This document shows, one piece after another, positions 7,260-15,207 of a stretch of DNA of 40,293 bases. The translations under genes and the position numbers were made by a program. This stretch comes from Atopobiaceae bacterium (GTDB lineage Bacteria > Actinomycetota > Coriobacteriia > Coriobacteriales > Atopobiaceae). Position 1 is the first letter of the stretch, and each line of letters starts with the position of its first letter. Under the pieces are notes generated by a model that saw only the letters and a program-made list of their open reading frames with translations, was not told the origin of the DNA and searched no databases. The stretch is taken from the NCBI GenBank assembly GCA_017510785.1, contig JAFWMH010000063.1:1-40293 (forward strand). Direction: 5' to 3'.

Positions 7260-9950
7260 ATGTATTGTCCTGAATGTGGTAGGCAAAACTCAGAAGAGGC
7301 GCGATTCTGCCATTATTGCGGCACGAAGCTATTGATAATGGATGAGCCGGAGGAAGATCGCATGCCCGAGGAAGCCTACGGGTATGACGTCGAATTCGAA
7401 CCAGTCGAACAGGATGAAGATTTTTCTCAGCCCGTAACTGCGTATCCGCCAGAACCTACTGGCCAATCTCAGCCGCCGCGACGGAACACAGGAATCAAGA
7501 TAGCGACCGCCTGCGTGGCGCTCGCCTGCATAGGTGTCGCAGTGGCGATTGCGGTGCTCCTTACCCGATCCGAGCCAGTGCCAAAGTCGGCAGTGGTTGT
7601 CGGCGACAAGGCGTACTACACCGCCGTGGAGAAGAAGCACGTCGCGAAGGATGACACCGGCGTGGGCTATGTGAACAACGAGCTTATCATTTATGCGGCA
7701 TCCGGGGTGACCCAGCGTCAAATCGTGAGCATCATGGATGAGTATGACGGCGAGCTCGTGGGGTACTCCGCTGCATCGAATTCGTATCAGTTCCGCTTTC
7801 CGCGCGAGCTCACGAAAAGAGAGCTGGACGAAATAATAAAGAAGCTGCGTAGCCTGAGCGAGATTGCCGATGTAAGTACGACGCCGATAATGCCAGTCGT
7901 CGTGGCACCGCCAGAGAACCCCGATCCGCCCAAGAAAGACGCAAACAAAAAGAGCCAGCAGCAGTGGGGCCTCGAGGCAATCAAGGCCGAGGACGCGTGG
8001 AGTGCTCTTGGCAAGGCCGGCAAGTCGGGTGACCCCGGTTCATCGGTGCGCGTTGGCGTGTATGACGATCAATTCTTCGTTGAGCACGAGGATCTTTCCG
8101 GCAAGTTTGGCAAGACGAATCAGCCGTACGAGACCGGTTTCAGCGCATGGTACAACAGTAACGAGTACTATCAAACGCAAGACTGGAACAACAGCGATAC
8201 GTACGACAAGAATCTGGATACGAGCAAGACGTCGTCGGGCAAGCATGGCACGCACGTGTCGGGCATTATCGCGGCCAAAAAGAATGACCTTGGGTCGACG
8301 GGCGTTGCATACGGTGCGCAAATCTACGGCTGGCAGGCCGGACTCACGTACGCCGACCGCGATGCGAAAGGCAACAAGAAGGAGACGGCTGGCAGCATTA
8401 GCGCGTATCAGTTGGGCGTTGCTCTGGACTGGCTCATCGCGGACCAGGGCTGCAAAGTGGTGAACTTCAGCTGTGGCTATTTGGATGCGGCAAGCGTGAG
8501 TGACGAAGCCCTCAAACAGAATGCCGCACTGCTTACGTCGCACCTGAAGTCGCTGTTGCGCAATGGCCACGAATTCGTACTGTGTTGTTCGGCGGGCAAC
8601 GAGAAGACCCTCGACGCGCGGAGAAACAGCCTGCTCAACTACATCGACGACGCAGAGCTTGTCAAACGAATCATCGTGGTTGGTTCCGTTGAACGTGCAG
8701 AAGACAAAAGCTTGCACGTGGCCGACACAAGTTCGGGAGGCGACCGCGTGGACGTGCTTGCGCCGGGAGTGAATATCTATAGTACGGTATACGAGATGAA
8801 AGGCGACAGCCATCAGGCAACGTCGAGCTACGATTACTATAGCGGCACCTCCATGGCTACACCCATGGTGTCGGGCGTGGCTGCGCTCGTGTTCCAGGCG
8901 AATGGCGATTTGAGTGGCGCACAGGTGAAGCAGGTCATATGCGACGCTGGCAAAAAGGGCACGTTCCTGCAGGGCGAAAACGGCAACAACACTCCGTCGC
9001 GACCCGTGCTCGATGCGAAGGCAGCCATTGATCGGGCGCTCAAGCAGAAGACGGATAGCGGAGAAAAGAAGAAGAGCCCGAGCAAGGGCACTGAAACGTC
9101 GCCCAAGAAAACGGTGCCTAACCAGAAACCGACTCCGAAAAACACAACGAAAAACACCCCGAAAAACACAACGAAGACCACGCCAACAACTCCGCCAAAA
9201 CCCACCACGACCCCGGCTCCAACTCCGACTCCGGATCCGGAGCCCGAACCTGAACCCGAACCCGAGCCCGAGCCGGTACAAGCATTCGACGTGAGCAGCA
9301 TTGACGGCTGGTGGGGCAAGGGCGCAGGCGCACCGCTGCCCAACGGCGGGATGGGCTATTCGCGCTACTATAAGATTTCTGGTGGCTATGTAGAATGCTT
9401 CGACCACGATGGCAACCTTGTGGAGAGTCTGTCCATCGACTCGTCGGCCTGCGAGTATCGCGACGATGTCGGTGGCGCCACGATTGGAATGGTGGGATGG
9501 TACCTCCCCGATCTGGGCGCGTTCTATCCCGACGAACGGCCCTCCGAGATGTTTAGCGCCCATGGGTCGGGGTCGGATATTCAAACCGCTGGATCAAACT
9601 GGTTCGAACGCATATCCGAGGACGAGGTACCGTTCTTGCAAGACGACAACTCCGGCGACTCCGACAATAACGGCGACTCCGGCGACACCGACAATAACGG
9701 CAACTCCGGCGACACCGACAATAACGGCAACTCCGGCGACTCTGGCGACTCCGGCAACACCGGCGGCTCCGGCGACTCCGACAATAACGGCGGTTCTGGT
9801 GACTCCGGCGACTCCGGCGACTCCGGCAACACCGGCGACTCCGAGAATCCGGACGATCTCAATAACCCAGACAACCCCGACAACTCCGGTAATGATGTCC
9901 CCGACCCCAATCAGGACACTCTATTCGACATAGAGATAACAGGGGAGTAA
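7260..9950 (+). CDS. zinc-ribbon, membrane-tethered subtilisin-like protease (S8)
   Basis: 896 residues. Residues 1-27 are a double CxxC zinc ribbon (CPECG…CHYCG). A membrane segment (about 78-101) follows an acidic stretch, giving N-in/C-out topology. Residues about 115-215 look like a subtilase propeptide (inhibitor I9 or fervidolysin type). The S8 catalytic domain holds Asp269/270 (VGVYDD), His329 (GKHGTHVSG), Asn447 (SAGNE) and Ser531 (SGTSMATPMVSG), all intact. A Lys/Thr/Pro linker with a run of EP dipeptides leads to a C-terminal module (about 680-790, SIDGWWGKG to EDEVPF) and a tail of GDSGD/TDNNG repeats. It should act on the outer face of the membrane. GAAAGGAG lies just before the ATG. 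The C-terminal module recurs as a fragment at 14354. Confidence 0.92.
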   Translation: MYCPECGRQNSEEARFCHYCGTKLLIMDEPEEDRMPEEAYGYDVEFEPVEQDEDFSQPVTAYPPEPTGQSQPPRRNTGIKIATACVALACIGVAVAIAVLLTRSEPVPKSAVVVGDKAYYTAVEKKHVAKDDTGVGYVNNELIIYAASGVTQRQIVSIMDEYDGELVGYSAASNSYQFRFPRELTKRELDEIIKKLRSLSEIADVSTTPIMPVVVAPPENPDPPKKDANKKSQQQWGLEAIKAEDAWSALGKAGKSGDPGSSVRVGVYDDQFFVEHEDLSGKFGKTNQPYETGFSAWYNSNEYYQTQDWNNSDTYDKNLDTSKTSSGKHGTHVSGIIAAKKNDLGSTGVAYGAQIYGWQAGLTYADRDAKGNKKETAGSISAYQLGVALDWLIADQGCKVVNFSCGYLDAASVSDEALKQNAALLTSHLKSLLRNGHEFVLCCSAGNEKTLDARRNSLLNYIDDAELVKRIIVVGSVERAEDKSLHVADTSSGGDRVDVLAPGVNIYSTVYEMKGDSHQATSSYDYYSGTSMATPMVSGVAALVFQANGDLSGAQVKQVICDAGKKGTFLQGENGNNTPSRPVLDAKAAIDRALKQKTDSGEKKKSPSKGTETSPKKTVPNQKPTPKNTTKNTPKNTTKTTPTTPPKPTTTPAPTPTPDPEPEPEPEPEPEPVQAFDVSSIDGWWGKGAGAPLPNGGMGYSRYYKISGGYVECFDHDGNLVESLSIDSSACEYRDDVGGATIGMVGWYLPDLGAFYPDERPSEMFSAHGSGSDIQTAGSNWFERISEDEVPFLQDDNSGDSDNNGDSGDTDNNGNSGDTDNNGNSGDSGDSGNTGGSGDSDNNGGSGDSGDSGDSGNTGDSENPDDLNNPDNPDNSGNDVPDPNQDTLFDIEITGE
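9640..9850 (+). repeat. in-frame 18-bp-type repeats coding the Asp/Gly/Ser tail
   Basis: GGCGACTCCGACAATAAC-like units, varying in length and order, code GDSDNNG, GDTDNNG, GDSGDSG and GNTGG blocks at the end of the subtilisin gene. Such tails commonly vary in length between strains. Confidence 0.8.
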
Positions 9951-9960
9951 TAGCATGGGC

Positions 9961-9990
9961 GCCCCGCACGACCGTATTGCCGTGCGGGGC
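9961..9990 (+). terminator. 10-bp perfect hairpin after the protease gene
   Basis: GCCCCGCACG (9961-9970) pairs with CGTGCGGGGC (9981-9990) 10 bases past the protease stop. There is no T run, so termination efficiency is uncertain. Confidence 0.5.
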
Positions 9991-10158
9991 ACCTTGCAGG
10001 CATAAGGGATGAGCCGAACAGATCAGGCAGAAAGCTATCTGCGGAACGCCCCACTGGTGAATCCAGGGCACGAGGCAGGCGTCGAGCCAGTCGATAAGTC
10101 GGGACCATTCACGTTCGGTATGTGCTATCATGCTGTAGCACGAGGTAAGGAGGAAGAA

Positions 10159-10530
10159 ATGGCACAGGTTTCACAGCTCAACGTACGACTGGATTCGGAT
10201 GTGAAGGCTGCGGGGGACTCCGTGCTGGACCTTTATGGCATCTCGGCCACACAGGTCATACGCAGCCTTTGGGAGAAGCTTGCTCACGGCGAGGAGGCCA
10301 TGCAGCAATTCGTGGAGATGCTCGCGAAGCCGCCCGCCGCAGGTATGGCAACTTGCCCAGCGGAAGAGACGGCAGATGTTAACGACCGATATATGAACAG
10401 GTTCCTGGAATTCGCCCAGGAGGTGGGCCTCGACCCATCAACGTACGTGCCCCTCAGCGATGAGGAACTCGATGACCTCGTTTACCAGGACTACCTCGAG
10501 GACTACGAAAAGAAGGTGATGCGCCATTAG
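10159..10530 (+). CDS. RelB/DinJ-type antitoxin
   Basis: 123 residues. The N-terminal QLNVRLDSDVKAAGDSVLDLYGIS stretch (about residues 5-28) is the ribbon-helix-helix DNA-binding segment typical of RelB/DinJ antitoxins: a beta strand followed by 'D…K..A..vL..lGis' and 'aI/vIRSLWEKLA'. The acidic C-terminus (LSDEELDDLVYQDYLEDYE) is where such proteins usually bind the toxin. ATG 10159 follows AAGGAGG at ideal spacing; the frame is open upstream, but that part lacks a ribosome binding site and is not family-like. Its stop overlaps the likely start of the downstream PIN toxin, so the two form a translationally coupled operon that probably autoregulates. Confidence 0.85.
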   Translation: MAQVSQLNVRLDSDVKAAGDSVLDLYGISATQVIRSLWEKLAHGEEAMQQFVEMLAKPPAAGMATCPAEETADVNDRYMNRFLEFAQEVGLDPSTYVPLSDEELDDLVYQDYLEDYEKKVMRH

Positions 10531-11092
10531 AACCAACCCGCCCATCCTCCTGCTCGATACCAATGTGTGGCTCGACCTGTTCCTTCCGTGCCGTCCACAG
10601 CGGGCAACGGTCGACGCTCTCACCAAGGAGGCACGGCGACAAGACGCCTCCCTATGCTATCCGTCCCACGCGCTCCTTGACGTCTATCAAAGGGTGCGCA
10701 GCGACAACAAAGCGTGGATTCGCAAGTCACGACCCCTTACGGAGAGCGACGCAATCGCCATAAAGCATTTTGCCTGGGAGGCCGTGGCCTCGATGAGGGA
10801 GCAGGCAAACGCCGTTCCTGCGGTTGATGCCGACATATGGCTCGCCTGCAGGTTTCGCGACGAGCATGACGACCTGGAGGACGACCTCGTGCTCGCCGCC
10901 TGCCAGCGAGCCAAGGCGAACTACCTCGTGACGAACGACGCGTCTCTGCTGAAGCATGCGCCCATCGAGGCGTGCACGCCCCAGAGGATGCTCGAGCTGC
11001 TGCAAACCGGTCGGGCCAAGGGCACGGCGGTATCACACGAGGTCGCCGGTTCGTCCGACTGGTTCTACCGCTGGTTGGAGCAGTACGCGTAG
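10526..11092 (+). CDS. PIN-domain toxin (VapC-like ribonuclease), probable ATT start
   Basis: About 188 residues. PIN domains cleave RNA with a cluster of acidic residues. Here they are Asp in LLLDTNVW (residue about 11), Asp in LLDVY, and Asp residues in DDLEDDLVLAAC and LVTND. No ATG or TTG precedes LLLDTN in this frame, which opens only at 10520. The first usable initiator is ATT at 10526, which overlaps the antitoxin stop (ATTAG) and has GAAGG 9-10 bases upstream. GTG at 10565 would delete the first catalytic Asp. Pairing of a RelB-type antitoxin with a PIN toxin is an uncommon but known mix. Alternatives are a sequencing error or a ribosome frameshift that removes the need for the ATT. 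Confidence 0.8.
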   Translation: MRTNPPILLLDTNVWLDLFLPCRPQRATVDALTKEARRQDASLCYPSHALLDVYQRVRSDNKAWIRKSRPLTESDAIAIKHFAWEAVASMREQANAVPAVDADIWLACRFRDEHDDLEDDLVLAACQRAKANYLVTNDASLLKHAPIEACTPQRMLELLQTGRAKGTAVSHEVAGSSDWFYRWLEQYA

Positions 11093-11197
11093 CACAACCC
11101 CTCGCAATGGGCGGATACATCCATCGTTGTTGTGCGAGAAGGACGGTGCCAACGCCCGATGTGTCGCATAAGTTGTATACCGAGGATAGGAGTTGAG

Positions 11198-11310
11198 GAT
11201 GGCGAGAACTAAGCCATGCGAAAAGGCCAGGAGGGCGCTCAGTCTCCTGATGTCGCTGATGCTTGCCACGCAGCTGCTGGGGACGTGCTTTGTCCACTGT
11301 CTTGACAGGG
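11198..11310 (+). pseudogene. 5' remnant of a secreted-protein gene
   Basis: ATG 11198 has AGGAG 6 bases upstream and codes about 37 residues that look like a Gram-positive signal peptide: basic MARTKPCEKARRA, then a hydrophobic core LSLLMSLMLATQLLG. After about 11310 the frame runs to a stop at 11517-11519, but the downstream stretch overlaps an ATPase fragment on the other strand and loses protein-like character. I read it as the broken 5' end of a surface-protein gene. The tail fragment at 13287 could be the other end of the same gene, with the nuclease gene inserted between; that is inference. Confidence 0.5.
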
Positions 11311-11329
11311 CTCAGATTCCTTCGGACCA

Positions 11330-11499
11330 TGCCTCCGTCTTCGACATCGGCACAAACCTGGGGCTGCTCACCATGACCAGCCCTTTAGGTTTGTTGAGCG
11401 TCGAGTCGAAGAGCGATACGAGTCCCGTCTTGTCCACGTACTCGCCCCTGACGATCTTTGCGAACCCGTTGTTGCCCGGGTTTACGTGTAGCGCCCCAT
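11330..11499 (-). pseudogene. fragment of an AAA-ATPase-like (PF09820-type) gene
   Basis: On the minus strand ATG 11499 begins MGRYT. After a one-base frameshift, HVNPGNNGFAKIVRGEYVDKT continues as the N-terminus of the AAA-ATPase-like/DUF1703 family, which usually reads NPG..GF..i..seYVDKTgLI…SRPRRFGKS. The fragment stops matching at SSPRF, exactly before the Walker A lysine. So it carries both an early frameshift and a 3' truncation and is not functional. Confidence 0.6.
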
Positions 11500-11566
11500 C
11501 GCGGCATCCCTCACTGTAGAACGAACCCACGTATGTGAAGCGCCCGTGCTGCCCACGCCATGAGAA

Positions 11567-11603
11567 ATGCGTCCCGCAGGCCGAACGCGCCTGCGGGGCG
11601 CAT
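11567..11603 (-). terminator. 14-bp hairpin downstream of the nuclease gene
   Basis: ATGCGTCCCGCAGG (11567-11580) pairs with CCTGCGGGGCGCAT (11590-11603) with one U-G pair and a 9-base loop. It lies about 75 bases beyond the stop at 11678 and may end that transcript, but it has no T run. Confidence 0.4.
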
Positions 11604-11677
11604 CGAGGCCGACTTGGCGTCCGTATAGTTGTCCTTTGCATGTCGCACGCGCCTGTAGGGACATGCGGTTGTTGCCC

Positions 11678-13117
11678 CTACTCGCCGAGCGCGACGTGCA
11701 CCGCCCTGCGGTCCTCGTCGCTCGCGCACAGCAGGTCGAGCGCGGTGTCGACGGGCGCGGAGAGCGACGCGGCGAGGTTACGCGCGTTCTCCACGAGCTT
11801 CGCTGCGGCGCCCTTGGCGATGCCGATGCGCTCGCCGTCCGCGCGACCGATGCGCTCGCCGTCCGCGCGACCGATGCGCTTGCCGTCGGCCACGCCCTTG
11901 TTGTACAGCCTCGCCCAGTAGTCCTCCATCTTCCTTACCTCCTTCATCACTGGCTCCTCCAGCATCATACCATATTTGTTACCTAGTATAGCTAGCTTTT
12001 GTTCACTAGAAAGGTCCTTTGCAAGTAGTGCGTCGAGCATGCCGATGGCCCCGTCGACACCACGTGCCTTGGGTCCGAGGCAAAGGAGAACGGCCTCGGC
12101 GACGTCGTACACCGGTTTCTCGTAGGGCTCTTCCGCCTTGGGTCCCGCTTGGGCGCCACCTTGCCGTTGACCTCGTTTCTCGTAGGGCTCTTCCGACTTG
12201 GGTCCCGCTTGGGCGAAATGGTATCGCCACACTTCGTTCGAGTGCTTTCTCGGTGGGTCGGTGCACACCCACACCGATACCGCCTTGCGCAGCGCCCCGT
12301 AGTCGGAGTGCGGCGTCACGGCTGCGCCTTGCTGCGAGAGCATGCGCGAGAGATAAAAGATTGCGCGACGCACGAGGGGATAGCCCGGATGGAAGTCATC
12401 CTGTGCCTCGAGGTTGACCTCGAGTGAAGCCCCTGCGGTTGGCAACCGCACGCGAAGACGCACGTCAAAGCGCACCGTTCCCTCGAACATGGTAGTGTCC
12501 TCGCCCTCGAGCGGCAGGGCGGGGCCGGGGTCGAGCCCGAGGTTGCCGTGTAAGTCCGATGGGTTTGTCTCGCGATCGCGCGGCGCGTTGCAGCCATGTG
12601 GGTCGTCGATTCCGTCGTCTCCGGCCCCGCCGCTGGCAAGGTCGTCGCCGGGTGCTCGCTGGTCCACCTCGCGGTCGACGACACCCGGCTCGACGCCCTC
12701 GTTGCGATTGCCGCCGCCATCTTGACTCGTCGCCAACGGAACGGGCGGCGAGTCACGCCCGAGCGGCGCGCCTATGACGGGGCCGCCCTCGATGCACTCG
12801 CGAGCGACGAAGGCACGATCCTCGTCCGCGAGCTCTTCTAGCAGGTCACATAGGACGTATGCGGCCACCTGTCGCTCGGCGAGCACCCTCTTGCAGAACG
12901 CGTCGTAGGCGTTGCGCGCCTCATCCACTGCACGCACGCCGAGCGCAAGCGTCGTTGGCGCGGTCGCAGCGGTGTGGCTGCCGGTCGTGTTGGCGTCGCC
13001 GGTCGTGTCGGCGGCGTCGTCCATGGCAGCCGTGTCGTTCGTGCCGACATCAGCGCTGAATCCTGGGCTGCCGCCTGCGTCGCCCCGTGCCGTCTCCCTC
13101 GTCATCGTTTCTTCCAT
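11678..13117 (-). CDS. PD-(D/E)XK nuclease family transposase-like protein (Rpn/YhgA-like)
   Basis: 479 residues. The core (about 235-300) has FDVRLRVRLP, then LEVNLEAQDDFHPGYPLVRR and AIFYLSRMLSQQ, the 'NvEaQ…pGYpL.rRaiyY.sRli..Q' signature of the clostridial and coriobacterial PD-(D/E)XK nuclease-family transposases. The C-terminus (YNKGVADGKRIGRADGERIG…) is the usual alpha-helical tail with short repeats. An 80-residue Gly/Asp-rich insert (about 120-205) and a direct repeat of AQAGPK(S/A)EEPYEK (about 327-360) are odd for the family. ATG 13117 follows AAAGGAGG at 6-base spacing. It sits among gene fragments and may be what disrupted them. Whether it is an active nuclease is not decidable from sequence alone. 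Confidence 0.8.
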   Translation of the reverse strand: MEETMTRETARGDAGGSPGFSADVGTNDTAAMDDAADTTGDANTTGSHTAATAPTTLALGVRAVDEARNAYDAFCKRVLAERQVAAYVLCDLLEELADEDRAFVARECIEGGPVIGAPLGRDSPPVPLATSQDGGGNRNEGVEPGVVDREVDQRAPGDDLASGGAGDDGIDDPHGCNAPRDRETNPSDLHGNLGLDPGPALPLEGEDTTMFEGTVRFDVRLRVRLPTAGASLEVNLEAQDDFHPGYPLVRRAIFYLSRMLSQQGAAVTPHSDYGALRKAVSVWVCTDPPRKHSNEVWRYHFAQAGPKSEEPYEKRGQRQGGAQAGPKAEEPYEKPVYDVAEAVLLCLGPKARGVDGAIGMLDALLAKDLSSEQKLAILGNKYGMMLEEPVMKEVRKMEDYWARLYNKGVADGKRIGRADGERIGRADGERIGIAKGAAAKLVENARNLAASLSAPVDTALDLLCASDEDRRAVHVALGE

Positions 13118-13286
13118 GTCTCCTCCTTTCTACAGAGATGAACGGAGTGCGAAGGATACGCGTCCCAACAGACAGCAAACTCCCCGCCAGCATACAGCTA
13201 TTGAGCGGATTTTCGCATTTTCCCAGATAAACGCGGCTGTTTCAAAATGGCCAGTCCGATTTGGGAATTTTTCCTCCTTGACATTG
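13118..13286. other. upstream region of the nuclease gene
   Basis: This AT-richer stretch holds the nuclease ribosome binding site (AAAGGAGG, minus strand, about 13122-13131) and an imperfect inverted repeat with ACAGC (13192) and GCTGT (about 13238) ends. A minus-strand promoter is likely here (TTGAAA near 13240), but the -10 is weak. No gene. Confidence 0.35.
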
Positions 13287-13429
13287 AGCGGCGCCAAGGC
13301 CGGCACTGAGGGCATGTCCCGCGGCGCCGAGGCCGTCCAGGTCGTGCTCGTCCCCAAGGGAGCCGCGGCCCCCGCGGCGACGTACCGCGGCAGGCGCAGG
13401 TCCTCGCGAAGGCGTTTGTCTCCAAGTGA
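13287..13429 (+). pseudogene. 3' remnant of a ChW-repeat surface protein gene
   Basis: Reads GAKAGTEGMSRGAEAVQVVL then VPKGAAAP. This parallels the end of the 1469-residue surface protein (GADAGTAGYSYRLEAIQIKL, VPKGAAAPG). After a frameshift it ends AFVSK-stop, matching AFVQR-stop of the intact gene. It lacks a start and its upstream domains. It may be the 3' end of the gene whose 5' end is at 11198, or a stray duplication of a ChW tail. Confidence 0.65.
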
Positions 13430-13522
13430 GCGAGGTGAAACATTGATGAGGGGTGTCCGTCGCGCGTCGACCGCGTCCGCCGCCCCTCGTTTCCGCCCGC
13501 CATCCCCGGACGCGCGCCCGCC

Positions 13523-13561
13523 CTCCCGGGAGTCCGCCCCGTCGCGAGACGGACTCCCGGG
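13523..13561. other. 12-bp perfect inverted repeat
   Basis: CCCGGGAGTCCG and CGGACTCCCGGG are separated by about 12 bases. This may be the old terminator of the broken ChW gene just upstream; no T run follows. Confidence 0.5.
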
Positions 13562-13605
13562 AATGGTGCCTCGCTACGTCTGCGGCGCTTTCAGCGAGTC
13601 TTGGC

Positions 13606-13700
13606 GTGTACGATTTCGCGGATGGGAATGCGGCTCAGTGTACGATTTTGTCTCCGAATCGTACATTGGGGCGCTTTTTTGTCCAGGAAATGGTACACAT
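13606..13700. repeat. inverted-repeat element built on TGTACGATT
   Basis: The ends read GTGTAC (13606 on) and GTACAC (about 13691-13696). The centre holds TGTACGATT and its inverse AATCGTACA around TTGTCTCCG. A GAAACATTGATGAG 14-mer occurs both just past this element (about 13700) and at about 13439, so it is a direct repeat flanking the interval. Probably a small non-coding mobile repeat. Confidence 0.45.
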
Positions 13701-13743
13701 TGAAACATTGATGAGCAGCGACGCTTTCCGCGGCCATCCCGCC

Positions 13744-13868
13744 CGCAAAAAAGGCCAAATCGTAAAGTGGCCCGGAGGGAGGAGCGGCCACGGGCAGTTT
13801 CGCAGGCCCAATAGCTGTTTGAGCTTTGCTCTTCGGGCCGCTGGCGGGACAATTGACTAATTTTTGGG
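13744..13868 (+). repeat. element Y copy 1 (about 121-125 bp inverted-repeat element)
   Basis: Related along its whole length to 30920-31040. Shared blocks include TCAAATCG or CCAAATCG near the start, GCAGGCCC(A/G)ATAGCTGTTT then GAGCTTTG in the middle, and TTGACTA near the end. Its termini are roughly inverse to each other. No coding capacity. Confidence 0.65.
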
Positions 13869-13975
13869 CAGGGCCAGGGTGGTGATGGCGTCCCGCGCAA
13901 GCGACAGGGGACGGAGACGTCTCGCCGTTCACGCACCTGGACGCGCCGCGCCCAGAGGTGACGCTTCCTCGCACG

Positions 13976-14069
13976 AACTACCCAACAGGTATATGTTATT
14001 GAACCGTCTGCTGAATTTATCTGGGCTTTTGTCAAACTGATTAAAATACTATTTACCTGTTGGGTAGTT
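13976..14069. repeat. 94-bp element with perfect 16-bp terminal inverted repeats
   Basis: AACTACCCAACAGGTA (13976-13991) is the exact inverse of TACCTGTTGGGTAGTT (14054-14069). The interior is AT-rich, unlike the surrounding sequence, and non-coding. It looks like a miniature inverted-repeat element. No second copy is in the window. Confidence 0.65.
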
Positions 14070-14353
14070 TTGGGAAGCTTGCGGCGTCTGGTCGCTTACG
14101 GAACACCGTGCCGGTTGATGATTGTCCGCGAGGTATCGTGCACGCTGCCTCGCGGCGGTGGCGAGGTTTGTTGTGCCAAGATGGCCGGAAAGAGCTGTCA
14201 ACTCGTGGTAACGTGTGCGGGGGGAGACTTCCCACGGCAACGCGGTGAATTGCGTGATGGGCGCCGCGCGAGACCCGTTCCCGACGAGGCGCCTGGCCGC
14301 TCCGACCCATGGGTTTGTGTGCGAGATCCCCAGTAGTGCATAACGCAATATTG
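14070..14353. other. gap without recognisable gene
   Basis: GC-rich sequence with open frames on both strands but no ribosome binding site or protein-like pattern. Its right edge abuts the subtilisin tail fragment at 14354, so it is probably decayed coding sequence. Confidence 0.4.
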
Positions 14354-14442
14354 ATGGCGCCACGATTGGAATGGTGGGGTGGTACGTCCGCGATTTGAGC
14401 GTGTTCTATCCCGACGAGCGGCTCTCCGAGATGTTTAGCGCA
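14354..14442 (+). pseudogene. fragment of a paralogous subtilisin C-terminal module
   Basis: About 30 codons (GATIGMVGWYVRDLSVFYPD, ERLSEMFSA) match the C-terminal module of the subtilisin at about 9475-9562 (GATIGMVGWYLPDLGAFYPD, ERPSEMFSA) with a handful of substitutions. There is no start, and the match ends abruptly on both sides. It shows that a second copy of this module, or of the whole gene, once stood here. Confidence 0.75.
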
Positions 14443-14637
14443 CTTGCCAGCATCCTTTCGCCGTGCGACCACAATCGTGTCTCCTACATAGTACAGGTCG
14501 AGCAGCTCCTCGGTGGAAACCTCGCGACCAAAACGATACGTCGCCCGCGCGTGCCTCGCCGAACGCGCCCGTTTCGCCAAGCCGCCCGCGCCCGCGTGTG
14601 CCTCGCCGAACGCACGCAGTAATTCTGCGGCGCTTCC
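14443..14637 (-). other. possible gene fragment on the minus strand
   Basis: On the minus strand 14455-14545 reads TYRFGREVSTEELLDLYYVG then DTIVVARRKDAGK, which has the look of real protein but has no start signal and runs into the subtilisin fragment. I cannot assign a family. The rest of the gap up to the isomerase stop at 14638 is Arg/Ala-rich open frame. Confidence 0.3.
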
Positions 14638-15207
14638 TTAGTGCACCGCGTCGAGATGCGTGCAGTGCCTCATGGCAATGGAGAGTGCCATGGGTGCCCA
14701 GGCCGCAAAGCGCTCGGGATGCATGGCGAGTTCGGCCGCTAGCACGTCGAGGTTAACCCAGCGAACGGCGCCGACTTCCGCTGGGTCGGGCGTCGGCTCG
14801 CCTTCGCAGCGTCCTACGAGCACGTGATCGTACTCGAACTCGGTGAGGCCTCCCGCGAATTCGGCGTGATACACAAACGCGCCCACTTCGCGCAAACCGC
14901 TCACGTCGCAGCCGAGTTCCTCGGGAACACGCCGCCGCGCGGCATCGATCAGCGCCTCGCCCGCACGTGGGTGCGAGCAACACGAGTTTGCCCACAATCC
15001 CGCCGAGTGATACTTCCCTTCCGCGCGTTGGGCCAACAACAGCTCTAATTCGCTGTGCACCTCGCGAACGAGCACGACGGAGAACGCCCTATGAAGCAAG
15101 TCGTCCCGATGCGCCTGTTCCTTTGTCGCCGTTCCAATGGGACGGTCGAGTCCGTCCACAAGCACTAGCACGTCGTTGCGCGCGGGGTCTGCTTCCATTC
15201 GGTCCAT
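14638..15207 (-). CDS. idi: isopentenyl-diphosphate delta-isomerase, type 1
   Basis: 189 residues, a Nudix-fold enzyme that interconverts IPP and DMAPP for isoprenoid synthesis in the cytosol. DVLVLVDGLDRPIGTATKEQ and HRAFSVVLV open the domain. WANSCCSHP (residues 72-80) carries the catalytic Cys77 and metal-binding His79. The later GGLTEFEYDHVLVG block supplies the second catalytic and metal-binding glutamates. Length is normal for bacterial type 1 enzymes. ATG 15207 follows AGGAG at 6 bases; the frame is open far upstream, but that part is repeat-derived. It is monocistronic here. The assignment rests on intact active-site motifs. Confidence 0.95.
   Translation of the reverse strand: MDRMEADPARNDVLVLVDGLDRPIGTATKEQAHRDDLLHRAFSVVLVREVHSELELLLAQRAEGKYHSAGLWANSCCSHPRAGEALIDAARRRVPEELGCDVSGLREVGAFVYHAEFAGGLTEFEYDHVLVGRCEGEPTPDPAEVGAVRWVNLDVLAAELAMHPERFAAWAPMALSIAMRHCTHLDAVH

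Noticed and set aside
8040..9584. Open frame antisense to the subtilisin gene
   Set aside because: Composition reflects third-position GC bias of the real gene; no start signal and no family resemblance.
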